Source: an uncultured Saprospiraceae bacterium (GTDB taxonomy: Bacteria > Bacteroidota > Bacteroidia > Chitinophagales > Saprospiraceae). Taken from it: DNA of 6,255 bases. Shown in pieces: positions 6,240 to 6,255 of the stretch. Location: NCBI GenBank assembly GCA_934699305.1, contig CAKUWM010000171.1:1-6255 (forward strand), written 5' to 3'. The translations under genes were made by a program, and so were the position numbers. Numbering within the stretch: position 1 is the stretch's first letter; every line of letters begins with the position of its first letter. The notes beneath the pieces were generated by a model that saw nothing but the letters and a program-made list of their open reading frames with translations, ran no database searches and was not told the origin of the DNA.

Positions 6240-6255
6240 GTGTAAAACTGAAAAT

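Noticed and set aside
1..6255. CRISPR arrays, tRNA or rRNA genes, insertion sequences
   Set aside because: No regularly spaced repeats, tRNA or rRNA signatures, transposase-like frames or terminal inverted repeats were seen on either strand.

Overview
The window looks like a piece of a Bacteroidota chromosome. It carries a tandem SusC-type TonB-dependent transporter and SusD-type lipoprotein pair, the hallmark of glycan or nutrient uptake loci in that phylum. Other signs agree: AT-rich intergenic DNA, no clear Shine-Dalgarno sequences, and lipoprotein signal peptides ending in a Cys. The order or genus cannot be fixed from the sequence alone.

Layout. Positions 1-197, minus strand: the 5' end of a divergent gene that runs off the left edge and encodes a probable lipoprotein; it has no ATG early enough, so the likely start is TTG. 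Positions 198-536: an AT-rich divergent control region with phased A-tracts, one good match to the Bacteroidota -7 promoter element (TACTTTTG, 379-386), and a 34-codon open frame (436-540) whose TGA overlaps the GTG start of the next gene. Positions 537-3557: a full-length SusC-family transporter. Positions 3575-5113: its SusD-family partner, 17 bases downstream. Positions 5114-5328: a structured spacer with four consecutive inverted repeats followed by a 19-base AT-rich tandem repeat. Positions 5329-6213: a LamG-like lipoprotein, probably surface exposed. Positions 6214-6255: a short trailer with a small hairpin.

Working model (inference). The SusC barrel and SusD lid form an outer-membrane import complex energised by TonB. 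The LamG-like lipoprotein sits in the slot where such loci usually encode an accessory surface glycan-binding protein (SusE/SusF type). No glycoside hydrolase, protease, sigma or anti-sigma factor, or hybrid two-component regulator lies in the window, so the substrate and regulator cannot be named.

The genes are ordinary members of known families. The parts that deserve a second look are non-coding or marginal: the overlapping leader frame ahead of susC, the hairpin cluster between susD and the LamG gene, and the unannotated divergent lipoprotein start. I do not see convincing evidence of a wholly new system.
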